Shown: positions 53,813 through 62,909 of the stretch, piece by piece | How positions within the stretch are numbered: the first letter of the stretch is position 1 | Layout: every line of letters starts with the position of its first letter | NCBI RefSeq assembly: GCF_004217335.1 | Contig: NZ_SHMP01000010.1 | Location: forward strand, 1 to 64,000 | Source: Natrinema hispanicum | GTDB taxonomy: Archaea > Halobacteriota > Halobacteria > Halobacteriales > Natrialbaceae | Length of the DNA: 64,000 nucleotides | Direction of reading: 5' to 3' | Translations under genes and position numbers: made by a program | Notes under the pieces: generated by a model | Databases searched by the model: none | Seen by the model: only the letters and a program-made list of their open reading frames with translations | Told to the model about the DNA's origin: nothing

Positions 53813-56071
53813 TCACTTGGGAACAGGAATGAACTCTGGTTCGACTTGACGTAGTCTCCCGGTGCTCTCGAGGAATGAGTAGAGATCGTCGTACAGGCCA
53901 GTGTCTTCGTCAGTGCCGTCTGCGGATGAGCGTAACGTGTACCAGTCGCCGACGATCGCACAGAACCGCTGGGCGCGAGTCATCGCGACGTTCAACCGCC
54001 GAGGACCGTCAATGGGTCGCCCGAGGAAGCCTGTCTCGCCCGCTGCATTACTTCGAACTAACGAAATTACGATTGCGACCTTTTCGCTCCCTTGGAAGGA
54101 ATCGATCGTGTCGACCGTGATGTCTCTTCCAGAATCAAGATGTCTCGCTAGCTTCTTTCGAATAGCGTTAGCCTGGGCCGTGTATGGCGTAATGACGCCG
54201 ACTTCGGATGGGCTGAGATCTGCATCGGCGAGCAGTTCGCCGACGATATGGGCAACGAGTCGCACCTCTGCGTCGTTGCGCTTGGAGTGATCAATCGTCT
54301 CCTCGCTCCCACCGATATCATAGCTGACGAACGCCGGACGGTCCTCAAGTGCGGTAACGTTACGCCCTTGCCGCAGGGCCCGGTCGTAGAAGCGGCTGTT
54401 CGGAAACCAGGCGATATCGCGATGCATCCGGTACTGCGTTCGGAGCTGGATACCGACTCCCTGGTAAATACCGCCGTCAGCGTAGAGGTGTTCGAACAGG
54501 GAGAGACCGGCTGCAGACTCCGGCGGTTCTTCGGTTGCACTGAATGGCGGCAATTGCTTGTGATCGCCTGCGAGGATCACTTTGTCCGCTCGTGCAAGCG
54601 GAATACACGAGGCGGTGCATGTCGCCTGTGTCGCCTCGTCGAGGACGAGCACATCGAACTCTCGCTCGAGGGTCGCTGCACTGCTGTTCGTCGCTGCGAC
54701 GACATCGGCTAGTCCGTCGCAGGTAGCATACTGGGTGCTGACGACTTCATTTGATGATCTACTGGCGTTCACGCGCCGGAGTACGAATTCGCCGGCACCG
54801 TGTTGTGCATGGGCGTGCAGTGATCGGTCGTCAGTCTCAGTCGTTGTGCTCGAGCCAGCAACGAGATTGTCGACTGCTTGGTTTGAATCGGCACAGACGA
54901 GGACGTCGTCCCCAGCCTCAACTGACCGCCTGACGACTTCGACGAGCGTTCGCGTCTTGCCTGTACCTGGTGGTCCATGAATGCAGAAGAGGTGATCAGC
55001 AAGGAGGGCACAGGACACTGCAAGCTCCTGTTCTTGATTCAGTTCGACGTCTTGCTGACTACTCTTGACACCAGCCGTGTCCCCGAAGGTGACTGCTGTG
55101 TCGCCTGTCAAGAGCGCGCGTTGATCATCACGCTCGCGAACGCGCGTAATCGCAGCAAGTTCGCGCTCGTACGGAACGGGATTTAACAGTTGAGTGAGTG
55201 CAAAATCCCGTCGCTTCTGGCGGAGGAACACACCGACAGCCGACCGGTTCTCGATCGTATACCAGTCGATAGCGAGACTGACGGTTAGTCCCTCGATCGC
55301 ATCGACTGTCGCTGGAATCGGGAACGCGTCTGGTGAGTGTTCTTTACTTGGTGAGTGGAGGAGCACTTCGTTTCCTTCGAAGATCCGGAATTCGCTCTGG
55401 ACGACTCGATACGTGTCATGCTGCCGATCTACTTGCCCGTCATCGATTCTGAATCGGTAGACACCATCTTCTGGGTGGCCAAGGGATGCAAGCGATGGAA
55501 TCGCACCGAACCCCTCGGCACGGAGTGCCTCGGGCGTCGACGCGGCTGCTTTCGCTCGGTTTTCATCACGTTGGGCATCCATCTCCGCTTGGACAAATGA
55601 CTCGAGTTCGTCAAAGAAGGTGTCCGTGTCGTTGTCGTCAGAAAGCGGATTTCGCGGTGGTTCCCGCTCTGCAATGGGAGAGTCGAAGTACGACGGCGGA
55701 TCGTCAGGCGCGTAATCGGAGTGCCAGAAGCGTACCCGGTTGGCTAGCGATGAGACGGCAAACGTGTCTTGATCGACCGAAGCATAGTCGCCGCCATCAT
55801 CGTAGATGAAAACATCGCCATGGAGTGCGTGTTCTGTGAAGGCGAGATATTCGCCCGAGAGTGCTGCGCTATTGCGCGCATGGAGTGGAACCACAATCCA
55901 GTCGTCTTTCTCGGGATGTGCGAGTTGGTCGTGGTAGCTCGCATATTCAACGATCCCATCGATTGGAATGGGGTCATCTCGCACCGGTTCGAACGTCTCG
56001 TCTGCCGGTGAATGGAGGGCAGCACTCGAGAGGTCGAACTTGCCGATCGCACTCTCGAAGAGGAGAGACAT
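53813..56071 (-). CDS. Dna2/UPF1-like superfamily 1 helicase
   Basis: The product has 752 residues. The N-terminal 340 residues hold an acidic unassigned region and a beta-barrel-like part. Helicase motifs: GPPGTGKT (366-373), VLVLDEATQ (474-482), GDHKQLPPF (III), QYRMH (IV), VDTIDSFQGSE (V) and NVAMTRAQ (VI). The arrangement is that of SF1B Dna2/UPF1/SMUBP2-like enzymes. No Cas4-type nuclease cysteines are visible. The stop overlaps a possible GTG start of the GHKL gene, so both are made together. Confidence 0.88.
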   Translation of the reverse strand: MSLLFESAIGKFDLSSAALHSPADETFEPVRDDPIPIDGIVEYASYHDQLAHPEKDDWIVVPLHARNSAALSGEYLAFTEHALHGDVFIYDDGGDYASVDQDTFAVSSLANRVRFWHSDYAPDDPPSYFDSPIAEREPPRNPLSDDNDTDTFFDELESFVQAEMDAQRDENRAKAAASTPEALRAEGFGAIPSLASLGHPEDGVYRFRIDDGQVDRQHDTYRVVQSEFRIFEGNEVLLHSPSKEHSPDAFPIPATVDAIEGLTVSLAIDWYTIENRSAVGVFLRQKRRDFALTQLLNPVPYERELAAITRVRERDDQRALLTGDTAVTFGDTAGVKSSQQDVELNQEQELAVSCALLADHLFCIHGPPGTGKTRTLVEVVRRSVEAGDDVLVCADSNQAVDNLVAGSSTTTETDDRSLHAHAQHGAGEFVLRRVNASRSSNEVVSTQYATCDGLADVVAATNSSAATLEREFDVLVLDEATQATCTASCIPLARADKVILAGDHKQLPPFSATEEPPESAAGLSLFEHLYADGGIYQGVGIQLRTQYRMHRDIAWFPNSRFYDRALRQGRNVTALEDRPAFVSYDIGGSEETIDHSKRNDAEVRLVAHIVGELLADADLSPSEVGVITPYTAQANAIRKKLARHLDSGRDITVDTIDSFQGSEKVAIVISLVRSNAAGETGFLGRPIDGPRRLNVAMTRAQRFCAIVGDWYTLRSSADGTDEDTGLYDDLYSFLESTGRLRQVEPEFIPVPK

Positions 56072-56268
56072 GTCGATCAGAACGAATCACTGAATCCTAA
56101 ATCTTCCCGTTCAGTGAAGTCATCACATGGCTAGTAGTTTTGACAGAGTGTGTCACAGACCACTTCTCATGAGGCTAATTACCTCTACTTCTCGATGAAT
56201 CGGCCGACAAATGGCTCTGCGAACGGAACACCAGAAAGAATATGTGAGCCTTCTACTCCAGTGCTATT

Positions 56269-56622
56269 ATGAAAGACAAGTGGAAATATTTGTATGGTGG
56301 AATTATGTTCTTTCTTCTGACAGCGGTTACTGTCGGGTATTCCTTCTACGATATAGGTCTTCTAATCCCTGTAGTCGGACTAATCGTATGTTTTGGGATT
56401 TCACTCATAATGATACGTCCATTGATGTACGGCTATGTGATGATTGGATTCGGAGTGATGCTCCTCGCTCTTGTTGCAGTACTTATCCTCGGCGAATCAA
56501 GTCTTCTCATTAGAGGACTTACCGCCATCATTGGAATCGGAGCAATTATTCGTGGATTACAGGCACAAAGAGTCTGTCATAGAAAGACTCGCAGGCAATT
56601 TGTTTCAACTCTCTTTGAGTGA
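56269..56622 (+). CDS. Small membrane protein with four helices
   Basis: The product has 117 residues with hydrophobic segments at about 9-28, 31-48, 55-75 and 79-95, and a basic C-terminus. It is AT-richer than the helicase region. Family unknown. First of a run of small membrane-protein genes up to 62.7 kb. Confidence 0.6.
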   Translation: MKDKWKYLYGGIMFFLLTAVTVGYSFYDIGLLIPVVGLIVCFGISLIMIRPLMYGYVMIGFGVMLLALVAVLILGESSLLIRGLTAIIGIGAIIRGLQAQRVCHRKTRRQFVSTLFE

Positions 56623-56720
56623 ATTAGCCGGTAAGTAGATGTGCGAAGATAACACTATTGGAGTTTACCGTCAATTAACTAATGTGAGGATTTAAACTGT
56701 TTTCGAAACAAGATCTAAGC

Positions 56721-56894
56721 ATGAGTGATAAGAAGCCGAACAACCCACTGACGCCGTACTTCCCATCAGAAACTCCCAGTCTCTCAGGGAACGTTCCCAA
56801 GTGGATAGCAATCGGTGTCGTACTGTGGGGGGTTTTCTGGGCGATTTACATGCTTCTTGACCTTCTTTTTGGGAGTATCCCGTCTCCATTCTAA
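56721..56894 (+). CDS. 57-residue single-pass membrane protein
   Basis: An ATG at 56721 gives 57 residues, with a polar N-terminus (MSDKKPNNPLTPYFPSETP) and one strong hydrophobic segment (WIAIGVVLWGVFWAIYMLL). Not found by length-limited gene finders. Function unknown. Confidence 0.6.
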   Translation: MSDKKPNNPLTPYFPSETPSLSGNVPKWIAIGVVLWGVFWAIYMLLDLLFGSIPSPF

Positions 56895-57235
56895 ATGGAA
56901 TAAAAAAGTGTGTCTAAGATATTTAATCGTACTCTTAGGGATCAGGTGGATATTCGGAGGTTCCCACGAGAAAAGCAGCCTACTGGGAAAACCGCACGAC
57001 GAGGGAAGCTATGAACTAGTCTGCTGATCCCTATCTGTTACTTGCTTGCCCTATACCGACCGTACACTGCGGAGTCGAATGGGCCTGTGACCGATTCTAT
57101 GACACGCTCGGCACAAAGGGCAATAGCAGCTAAGTAGTCGTGGCCGTTACCTGCTTCTCCTGTACTTATCATTTATTGCGATTACCAGCTCAACAGATCA
57201 GATAATCTATGACGGCCTTGTTTTGGCGTCCTGTT
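56895..57235. other. Intergenic, no gene seen
   Basis: Nothing recognisable; presumably carries the 3' ends of the converging transcripts. Confidence 0.35.
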
Positions 57236-57460
57236 CTACGAAGTCTTGACCGTGACCTCATCAGATGGTGTCACTACCACGCGGAACTCACCAACCGAGA
57301 ATCGAATCTCGAGATCAGTATCAGCTTGCGGGCTTGCCGAATCCACGACCCGCTCGAGGGCTTCGATGTTGATCACCCGCTGGAGTTGGTACTCGTCCCG
57401 ATCGAGGCCCTGTTCCTCGAGTGCAGTGATGATCTCAAGTAGAAGCGGTCGATCACTCAT
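57236..57460 (-). CDS. HalOD1-like output-domain protein
   Basis: The product has 74 residues from the ATG at 57460, which overlaps the end of the ArdC-like gene by eight bases. The fold pattern is helix (LLLEIITALEEQG), then DEYQLQRVINIEAL, then three beta strands ending FRVVVTPSDEVTV; this matches haloarchaeal HalOD1 output domains. The role of stand-alone HalOD1 proteins is unknown. Coupling to an antirestriction gene is of interest. Confidence 0.6.
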   Translation of the reverse strand: MSDRPLLLEIITALEEQGLDRDEYQLQRVINIEALERVVDSASPQADTDLEIRFSVGEFRVVVTPSDEVTVKTS

Positions 57461-58388
57461 CGCCAATCATCTCGCTGACGATGTCGATGATCTCCTGAGC
57501 GGACGAACTGATCCGCTCAAGCCGGTCGAAGATCGTCTCCGGCTCGTCACCGTGCCACGCGGCGAGGTAAAACGCTGATCCACTGGTATCCAACTCGAAG
57601 TAGCGTCCAACAATGTAGCCGACCGCTTCGGCCTCGAGTTCACGTTTCGATCGCTCAGCCTCGTCGTCGACGCCACTGTGCAAGAGTGCGTGCGCGTACT
57701 CGTGAACGAGCGTGACGGCGAGGTCAGCGTCGTTCTCACGATCTCGGACGGCGACGCGTGGCTGCTCTTGAGGGCGGTACTCACAGATTCCCTTGGCACT
57801 CCCATGCGACCAGTCCTGGGGTGGCACGACCTCTACGTCTACCTCGAGGGGATCTGCTGCCTCGAGGAGTGCGGGAACCAACTCGTCAGCTTGTCCCTTG
57901 GCTTCGGTCTCGAGGTCGGGCAGTGGCTCGCCGTCAGTCTGCGAGATATCGAAGACGGGCGCTGGCCGAAAGCCCACAAGTCCCTTTTCCCAGCTGTCCG
58001 GCGGAGTCTCATCGTATTCACAGTCATTGCGATCGTGGTACGACGGCGAGTTTCCGCAGTCGGGACATTGCTTTGCAATGATGGGTGCCCAGATCCAGAT
58101 CGCTGTCTCCCCTTCTTTGACGTGCCGGTCGAACTCGTTTTGCCATGTTCGGTAGCCAGCAACGCGTGTTGCCTGCGGACACTGGAGTTTGATCAACAGC
58201 GTGTTTCGGTGCGAGTAGTCGTGGAACCGACTCTGGACGTCCAACCACTCTGTGAACTGCTCGCTCGAGACGGCGTCATCGACCTCGTCGACGAGGTCCT
58301 GAACCCATGCCTCGATCGTACTGTGCATCTCGTCGTGCCGGGTGTCCGAATCGTCGAACGTTTCCCGGGAGCTGCTGCTCGTAGCCAT
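57453..58388 (-). CDS. ArdC-like antirestriction protein
   Basis: The product has 311 residues. The N-terminal part (about 25-110) is the ArdC ssDNA-binding-like domain, with FHDYSHRNTLLIKLQ, VAGYRTWQNEF and VKEGETAIWIWAP, and two CxxC-like cysteine/histidine positions nearby (KQCPDCGN). The C-terminal part is a zinc-protease-like domain with HEYAH (229-233) and a downstream ELEAEAVGY supplying the third ligand. ArdC proteins protect incoming plasmid DNA from restriction. It fits a conjugative plasmid and contrasts with the type IIG enzyme at 39-43 kb. Confidence 0.82.
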   Translation of the reverse strand: MATSSSSRETFDDSDTRHDEMHSTIEAWVQDLVDEVDDAVSSEQFTEWLDVQSRFHDYSHRNTLLIKLQCPQATRVAGYRTWQNEFDRHVKEGETAIWIWAPIIAKQCPDCGNSPSYHDRNDCEYDETPPDSWEKGLVGFRPAPVFDISQTDGEPLPDLETEAKGQADELVPALLEAADPLEVDVEVVPPQDWSHGSAKGICEYRPQEQPRVAVRDRENDADLAVTLVHEYAHALLHSGVDDEAERSKRELEAEAVGYIVGRYFELDTSGSAFYLAAWHGDEPETIFDRLERISSSAQEIIDIVSEMIGDE

Positions 58389-58553
58389 GTTTGATCACTG
58401 CCTCTCGAGTCGAGTCGGATCGAATCGAATTGAACTCGAGAAGACCTCCGCCCCTCAGGGGGTCTCAAAAATACGCCGGACTCGAGCAGCTAGAGAGCCG
58501 TCAGTCAGCGGACGCCAGGATCTCGAGTAGCAGTAACGACAGATGCAAACCGA

Positions 58554-58778
58554 TCAGTTCTGTTCCTGTTGATAAGCAATCCGTTGGAGAGCGTCAGCGA
58601 TCGCCTCCACAGCAGCGACGAACCGCCACGAGAGATAAAGTACCCCGAGCAGTATGCCAAGCCAGATTATAGATGTTATATGTTGAGTGAGAAATAAGTA
58701 GACTACCAAAAGCCCGTAGAGGACACCGATTCCGATAAACCATTTCTGGGGAATTGTTGGTGGAGACCAACCAGACAT
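58554..58778 (-). CDS. Small membrane protein with two helices
   Basis: The product has 74 residues from the ATG at 58778; a TATA-like TACATAAAA (58801-58809) lies 23-31 bases upstream, supporting it over the earlier ATG at 58904. Hydrophobic segments are about 14-32 and 36-52. The C-terminus is an amphipathic helix. Function unknown. Confidence 0.6.
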   Translation of the reverse strand: MSGWSPPTIPQKWFIGIGVLYGLLVVYLFLTQHITSIIWLGILLGVLYLSWRFVAAVEAIADALQRIAYQQEQN

Positions 58779-58990
58779 GTTTCTCTTTTCTAAGAAGGTG
58801 TACATAAAATCAGCTAAATCTAAATCGATATATGCGCCTCTATACTTCCTGATCGTGTGTCCGAGAACTCCCACAGGGTCGGACGGACGATCTTGAGTTA
58901 GCAATAAGTACAGACCAAAGAGTTAGCGCCAGTAACTGTAAATAACGGATTGACTAAAATACTATAACCTTCTAAATGCAACTTGTTACT

Positions 58991-59212
58991 ATGCCGTCGT
59001 TAGAAGGCCTAAAGACTTGGTTCGACTATGAGCTCCTCATCACAGGCCTCGCCATTTTGCTTCTCGTTGCTATCTGGGGGATGAATCAGATAACAGGATA
59101 TGTGCGAGGACTTCCCCTCACAAGTCCCGAATTTGCCCTCGGTATCATGGCTATCGGTTTTGGCACGATTCTTTTGCTGATTTGGCTAGCAGGATCTCTA
59201 AATGAACAATAA
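58991..59212 (+). CDS. Small membrane protein with two helices
   Basis: The product has 73 residues from the ATG at 58991 (58976 adds MQLVT). Segments LLITGLAILLLVAIWG and IMAIGFGTILLLIWLAG span the membrane. Function unknown. Confidence 0.6.
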   Translation: MPSLEGLKTWFDYELLITGLAILLLVAIWGMNQITGYVRGLPLTSPEFALGIMAIGFGTILLLIWLAGSLNEQ

Positions 59213-59242
59213 GCACACGTAGTTACCGGTATGTTCGGAGAA

Positions 59243-59653
59243 TCATTGAGTAGTGCCGCGAAGCTGTTCTGGAATAATTATCCTCTCAATGACCGATGCG
59301 ACTGCAAAGCCGATGAGACTGCCGAGTACAACGATGTCAAGGAAGAATAGGAGCCTACCACCAATGAGCCCAAGTCCGAGGACTATCGGTACACAGAGCA
59401 GAGCGACACCACCAGCAATGTAACTGAGTTGTTCGCGCCGTTCTTTCGGAAGCCGGTCGCGGATAGCCCACGTGATCGGGCCAAATATGAAAGCTGTTCC
59501 GATAGCGAAGATTGCAATCCAATTCCATGGTGATGGCTCATACTTAATGACACGCACCCCTGTGAGAAGACCGATCACGCCCAGTGACGCAAATAGCACA
59601 AGTTGACGCAATCGGTCTGAGTCTACCAAGGCTATGTCTTGATGTTGTCGCAC
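59243..59653 (-). CDS. Membrane protein with four helices
   Basis: The product has 136 residues with hydrophobic segments at about 17-35, 45-62, 78-98 and 103-120. Family unknown. Part of the small membrane-protein run. Confidence 0.6.
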   Translation of the reverse strand: MRQHQDIALVDSDRLRQLVLFASLGVIGLLTGVRVIKYEPSPWNWIAIFAIGTAFIFGPITWAIRDRLPKERREQLSYIAGGVALLCVPIVLGLGLIGGRLLFFLDIVVLGSLIGFAVASVIERIIIPEQLRGTTQ

Positions 59654-59810
59654 AGCTCTAAATAACTACATGGCAATATGATTGGGGTTTAGAGCAGTCT
59701 TCAACTACACACACGCAGCTACCGTTCAGTACAGGCGAAGTACATCCCGTTCAGTGTAGGATGAGTGTAGAACAGCGGGGTCAATCTATTTTATTAATTG
59801 ACAGGTGGGA

Positions 59811-60032
59811 TTATGGCGTCTTATCTTTGATTGCAATAAAAAATGCGACCAGTGGAAGTGAAAAAAAGAATGAGAATACGACTGAGAATTTGAGGAACGA
59901 CAGAGTAATTGGTTGGTCAGTTAGGCCTGTTGCGCTGAATAGTATCGCCAAAATTGGCATTCCAAGTGTGAGACCACCAACTATTGCTCCAATTTTCTTT
60001 TGTTCGGTCCGAGTCAGGTTCAGGCCCTTCAC
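59811..60032 (-). CDS. Small membrane protein with two helices
   Basis: The product has 73 residues with segments IGAIVGGLTLGMPILAILF and FSVVFSFFFSLPLVAFFIAI. AT-rich. Function unknown. Confidence 0.55.
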   Translation of the reverse strand: MKGLNLTRTEQKKIGAIVGGLTLGMPILAILFSATGLTDQPITLSFLKFSVVFSFFFSLPLVAFFIAIKDKTP

Positions 60033-60173
60033 AGAAATACGTTCGCGTTCTAATTGGTTAGCTTTTTGTTTTCTACGGAAGGCTGATGGCTTGAATAATC
60101 TAATGATAGTTATAGTTCTGACACACGCTCAGTAGGAAGAGTACTTATTGTAATCCATCGTGAAATAGGAGTG

Positions 60174-60533
60174 ATGAGTGTCATTCAATCAGCCGAGAAG
60201 GCTTGGGGGAATCTGTCTGTCCGCCTCTTGACCCTCGTTGTAGGTGTTGGTCTCGTAGTTGGATTGCTCTCTCTGTATCCCCAGATTCTACCCGTGATTG
60301 AGTGGACTATTCCACTGGGTCTCATTTTTTGGGGTGTCTCTAGATTCTATCTCTACGGTGTAGGAGATACCCTGACCTCAACCGCAGGCTGTTTACTGAT
60401 ACTCGGTGGGTTCACATTGGCCTTGTACCAGCTCATACCGATGGGCGAACTCACTGGAACAGTCGCTCATCTCATTCCAACTACCGGTATCTTTGTAGAA
60501 TTGTTCGCCGTCCATTACCGGGATGAAGCATGA
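60174..60533 (+). CDS. Membrane protein with four helices
   Basis: The product has 119 residues from the second ATG at 60174 (60171 adds one Met). Segments lie at about 17-36, 39-60, 67-85 and 90-110. Its stop overlaps the ATG of the next small gene (ATGA). Function unknown. Confidence 0.6.
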   Translation: MSVIQSAEKAWGNLSVRLLTLVVGVGLVVGLLSLYPQILPVIEWTIPLGLIFWGVSRFYLYGVGDTLTSTAGCLLILGGFTLALYQLIPMGELTGTVAHLIPTTGIFVELFAVHYRDEA

Positions 60534-60643
60534 TTGGCGTGTTCGATAGATTCGCACATCTACTTACCGGCCAATTCACCGTCGCAGTCGGTGGATCAAA
60601 CCAGTGGGAGAGTTCTCTGACACCCGTCGAGAACAAGGTTTAG
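60530..60643 (+). CDS. 37-residue protein coupled to a membrane protein
   Basis: The ATG overlaps the previous stop as ATGA, giving 37 residues (MIGVFDRFAHLLTGQFTVAV...). The overlap is the main evidence. Function unknown. Confidence 0.4.
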   Translation: MIGVFDRFAHLLTGQFTVAVGGSNQWESSLTPVENKV

Positions 60644-60668
60644 TCGAGTTGGCGCGTAACTTCCCCGT

Positions 60669-61643
60669 ATGCCATTCAGCGTCAGTTGGCACACGCTTCT
60701 CGAGCATCTGGACGAGCTACCGGCGGACGCGACACTGATCACACCATTGTCGCACTCCCAGATCCACATCTCAGATATCCAGGAACATCGCATTATCGTC
60801 CAGTTTGATGAGTCAAACGAGAAACGCCCGCTTCAACGCGATCAGTTTGAGACACTCTACCATCAGATACAGACCGCTCACGATGGGTTCGATCTCGACC
60901 GGCTGCCGCCAGATGCTGACCCGTATCCAGCAGTGTTGAGCGTTCATCCCCGATTCGAGATCGACGAAGACGCGGGTGTGATCGCTGAGACAGACGGGCC
61001 GACGACGACCCAACTGGCCGACACAGCACACGAACCAGATACCGATGACGACCGCACCGAACCTGAGGGCCTTGATGTCTACTCGGATGCGCTGCTACTG
61101 ATCGATGCACTCGAGCGCCACGACGTAACTGACCTGCCTGAGTTGGAGACGGCCACCCTCGCAAATCTCTACACGCTGCTGTCGGATGTCCAGCGTGACG
61201 CTAACGACTTTCGCCAGGAGGTCGCCGATGTGCTTCTCTCCCGACTCCATCACGACCGGCCTGTCGCCGGTCAGTACGGCTCCGTCCAGCGCACAAGTCG
61301 TCGCAACCGCTCGCTCAAAGACGACGAGAAAGTCCTCTCGATACTCGAGGCAGAAGGGATCGACCGCGAGCGCGTCATGAGTGTTGATCGCCAGAAGGTC
61401 GACGAAGCACTCGAGGTGACGACACTCACCGAGTCCGATGTCTACAAGATCGATGAGAGCGAGTACGTTCGCAAGGCGGAGGTCGATGATGACGTCAAGG
61501 AGTCGCGCCTCCAGGGCTTGAAGGACCGACTTGCCGCCAGCGAGGAGACAGAAGCTGAAGAACTGCAACAGGAAATCGAAGCACTCGAAGAGCGTATTGA
61601 CGACCTCACAAGCTTCCGGGCAGGGACGGAGGTACAAGGATGA
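60669..61643 (+). CDS. Hypothetical plasmid protein with a C-terminal coiled coil
   Basis: The product has 324 residues. Residues 1-65 look beta-rich (SVSWHTLLEHLDELPADATLITPL ... IVQFDESNEKRPLQ). About 120-150 is acidic. About 140-230 is helical, and 285-318 is a coiled coil (AASEETEAEELQQEIEALEERIDDL). A haloarchaeal plasmid-type protein with no function I can name. Confidence 0.6.
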   Translation: MPFSVSWHTLLEHLDELPADATLITPLSHSQIHISDIQEHRIIVQFDESNEKRPLQRDQFETLYHQIQTAHDGFDLDRLPPDADPYPAVLSVHPRFEIDEDAGVIAETDGPTTTQLADTAHEPDTDDDRTEPEGLDVYSDALLLIDALERHDVTDLPELETATLANLYTLLSDVQRDANDFRQEVADVLLSRLHHDRPVAGQYGSVQRTSRRNRSLKDDEKVLSILEAEGIDRERVMSVDRQKVDEALEVTTLTESDVYKIDESEYVRKAEVDDDVKESRLQGLKDRLAASEETEAEELQQEIEALEERIDDLTSFRAGTEVQG

Positions 61644-61733
61644 CTGGTGACGGCTTTTGTGGCATCATGTACAGAGTAAGGGGTTGACGGGGTGTTGCCG
61701 GACGTCCTGTAATCTGTTAACAATAGCGTTGAG

Positions 61734-61961
61734 TTAGTCATCGTCGTCCTGTGAGCGGAGTTCGTTGGCCCGCTTCTCGAGTAGCTGGAGTATCGGGACA
61801 CGTTGTTGGTGCTGGTTTTCGTAGGCAATGCAAGCTCGAAGCGTCTCCATATCGTTGATCGTCGCGATGCTGGCATCAATCAGTCGTGTGTTCGGTGCCT
61901 CGAGTCGCTGTGCTGGTGAGAGTCCGCTCGAGTCTTGTGTGTGTTCTGGCGTGTCGCTCAT
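61734..61961 (-). CDS. Small helical hypothetical protein
   Basis: The product has 75 residues. TINDMETLRACIAYENQHQQ followed by LQLLEKRANEL forms two helices and looks conserved among haloarchaeal mobile elements. It converges on the gene ending at 61643. Function unknown. Confidence 0.6.
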   Translation of the reverse strand: MSDTPEHTQDSSGLSPAQRLEAPNTRLIDASIATINDMETLRACIAYENQHQQRVPILQLLEKRANELRSQDDDD

Positions 61962-62189
61962 TGGATGTTGCCTCTACTCCTGTTGAGGCACGAAAAACTG
62001 TGCTGCTCTGTTGAGAATCTCTGTGAGCGAGAGAATAGCTATTCTCTGCGGTATGTACAGGAAATTCACATAGATCAACGAAGGACAGACATAGGGTTCA
62101 GTGTTCTAAAATAAACTATAAGGGTCTCAGACACAAATCTCAAAAACATATCACACATTATCGTCCTTTGTTTCTACTACCATAGAATC

Positions 62190-62306
62190 TCACTCATCTA
62201 AAAGAGTTTTCCATACTTCTTCACACTCCTCACAAAGATACCCAGAAAATCCGTCTACGTCGTGGCATTCAACGGAGGTATCTTTCCCACACCGTTCACA
62301 CTTCAT
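62190..62306 (-). CDS. 38-residue zinc-ribbon protein
   Basis: An ATG at 62306 gives 38 residues with KCERCGKD and LCEECEE, a C-x2-C...C-x2-C zinc ribbon. Haloarchaea have many such very small zinc proteins. Located in an AT-rich gap and easily missed. Confidence 0.6.
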   Translation of the reverse strand: MKCERCGKDTSVECHDVDGFSGYLCEECEEVWKTLLDE

Positions 62307-62495
62307 GAGATCTAGTTAAACACACTTGTACTAAACATCCCTGCTCTGTTCATACCATAGAAATCTAATAATTCCGCACAAAATCTGTTCTTTACAACTT
62401 ATAATAAATATTCACACGGCATTTTTGAATATATTGGATTATAGGGTAAGGGAAACCACACCGAGCACTAAGATTGTTCTATCTGGATAATGGGG

Positions 62496-62705
62496 TCATT
62501 CGAGGGTGATTTGAACAAGAAATGAGCTGAGAAATAAAAAGACACCTATGTATCCAATCCCATTCGAAGTAGAGGTTGATATTGAATATGGGTATTCAAT
62601 AATTTGCAAAATTATTGAAATTGCGATGAAAAGAATGCCACAAAACATAGTGTATACTAGCCAACGATGATTTGACTCGGAGCGTTTGTCAGTTTGTTCG
62701 GGCAT
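62496..62705 (-). CDS. Small membrane protein with two helices
   Basis: The product has 69 residues with segments WLVYTMFCGILFIAISIIL and IGYIGVFLFLSSFLVQI. AT-rich. Function unknown. Confidence 0.55.
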   Translation of the reverse strand: MPEQTDKRSESNHRWLVYTMFCGILFIAISIILQIIEYPYSISTSTSNGIGYIGVFLFLSSFLVQITLE

Positions 62706-62909
62706 ACGGGATAGATTCGTCGTATATTCAAAAAGATGTCTTCAGCATTATGATAGTGGCTGTTGAAGGGCCCTGAATTGCTCCGAGTGTTCGTCGTAGT
62801 ACAGTTCCAACTGTCCCCGTTTTCTTGATCCCGAGCGATCCACTAGAGGCAGACACCATTCCCAGAGGCGTGCTACCCGTAGCAAGCACCGGATTTCTGT
62901 AGTCAATTT

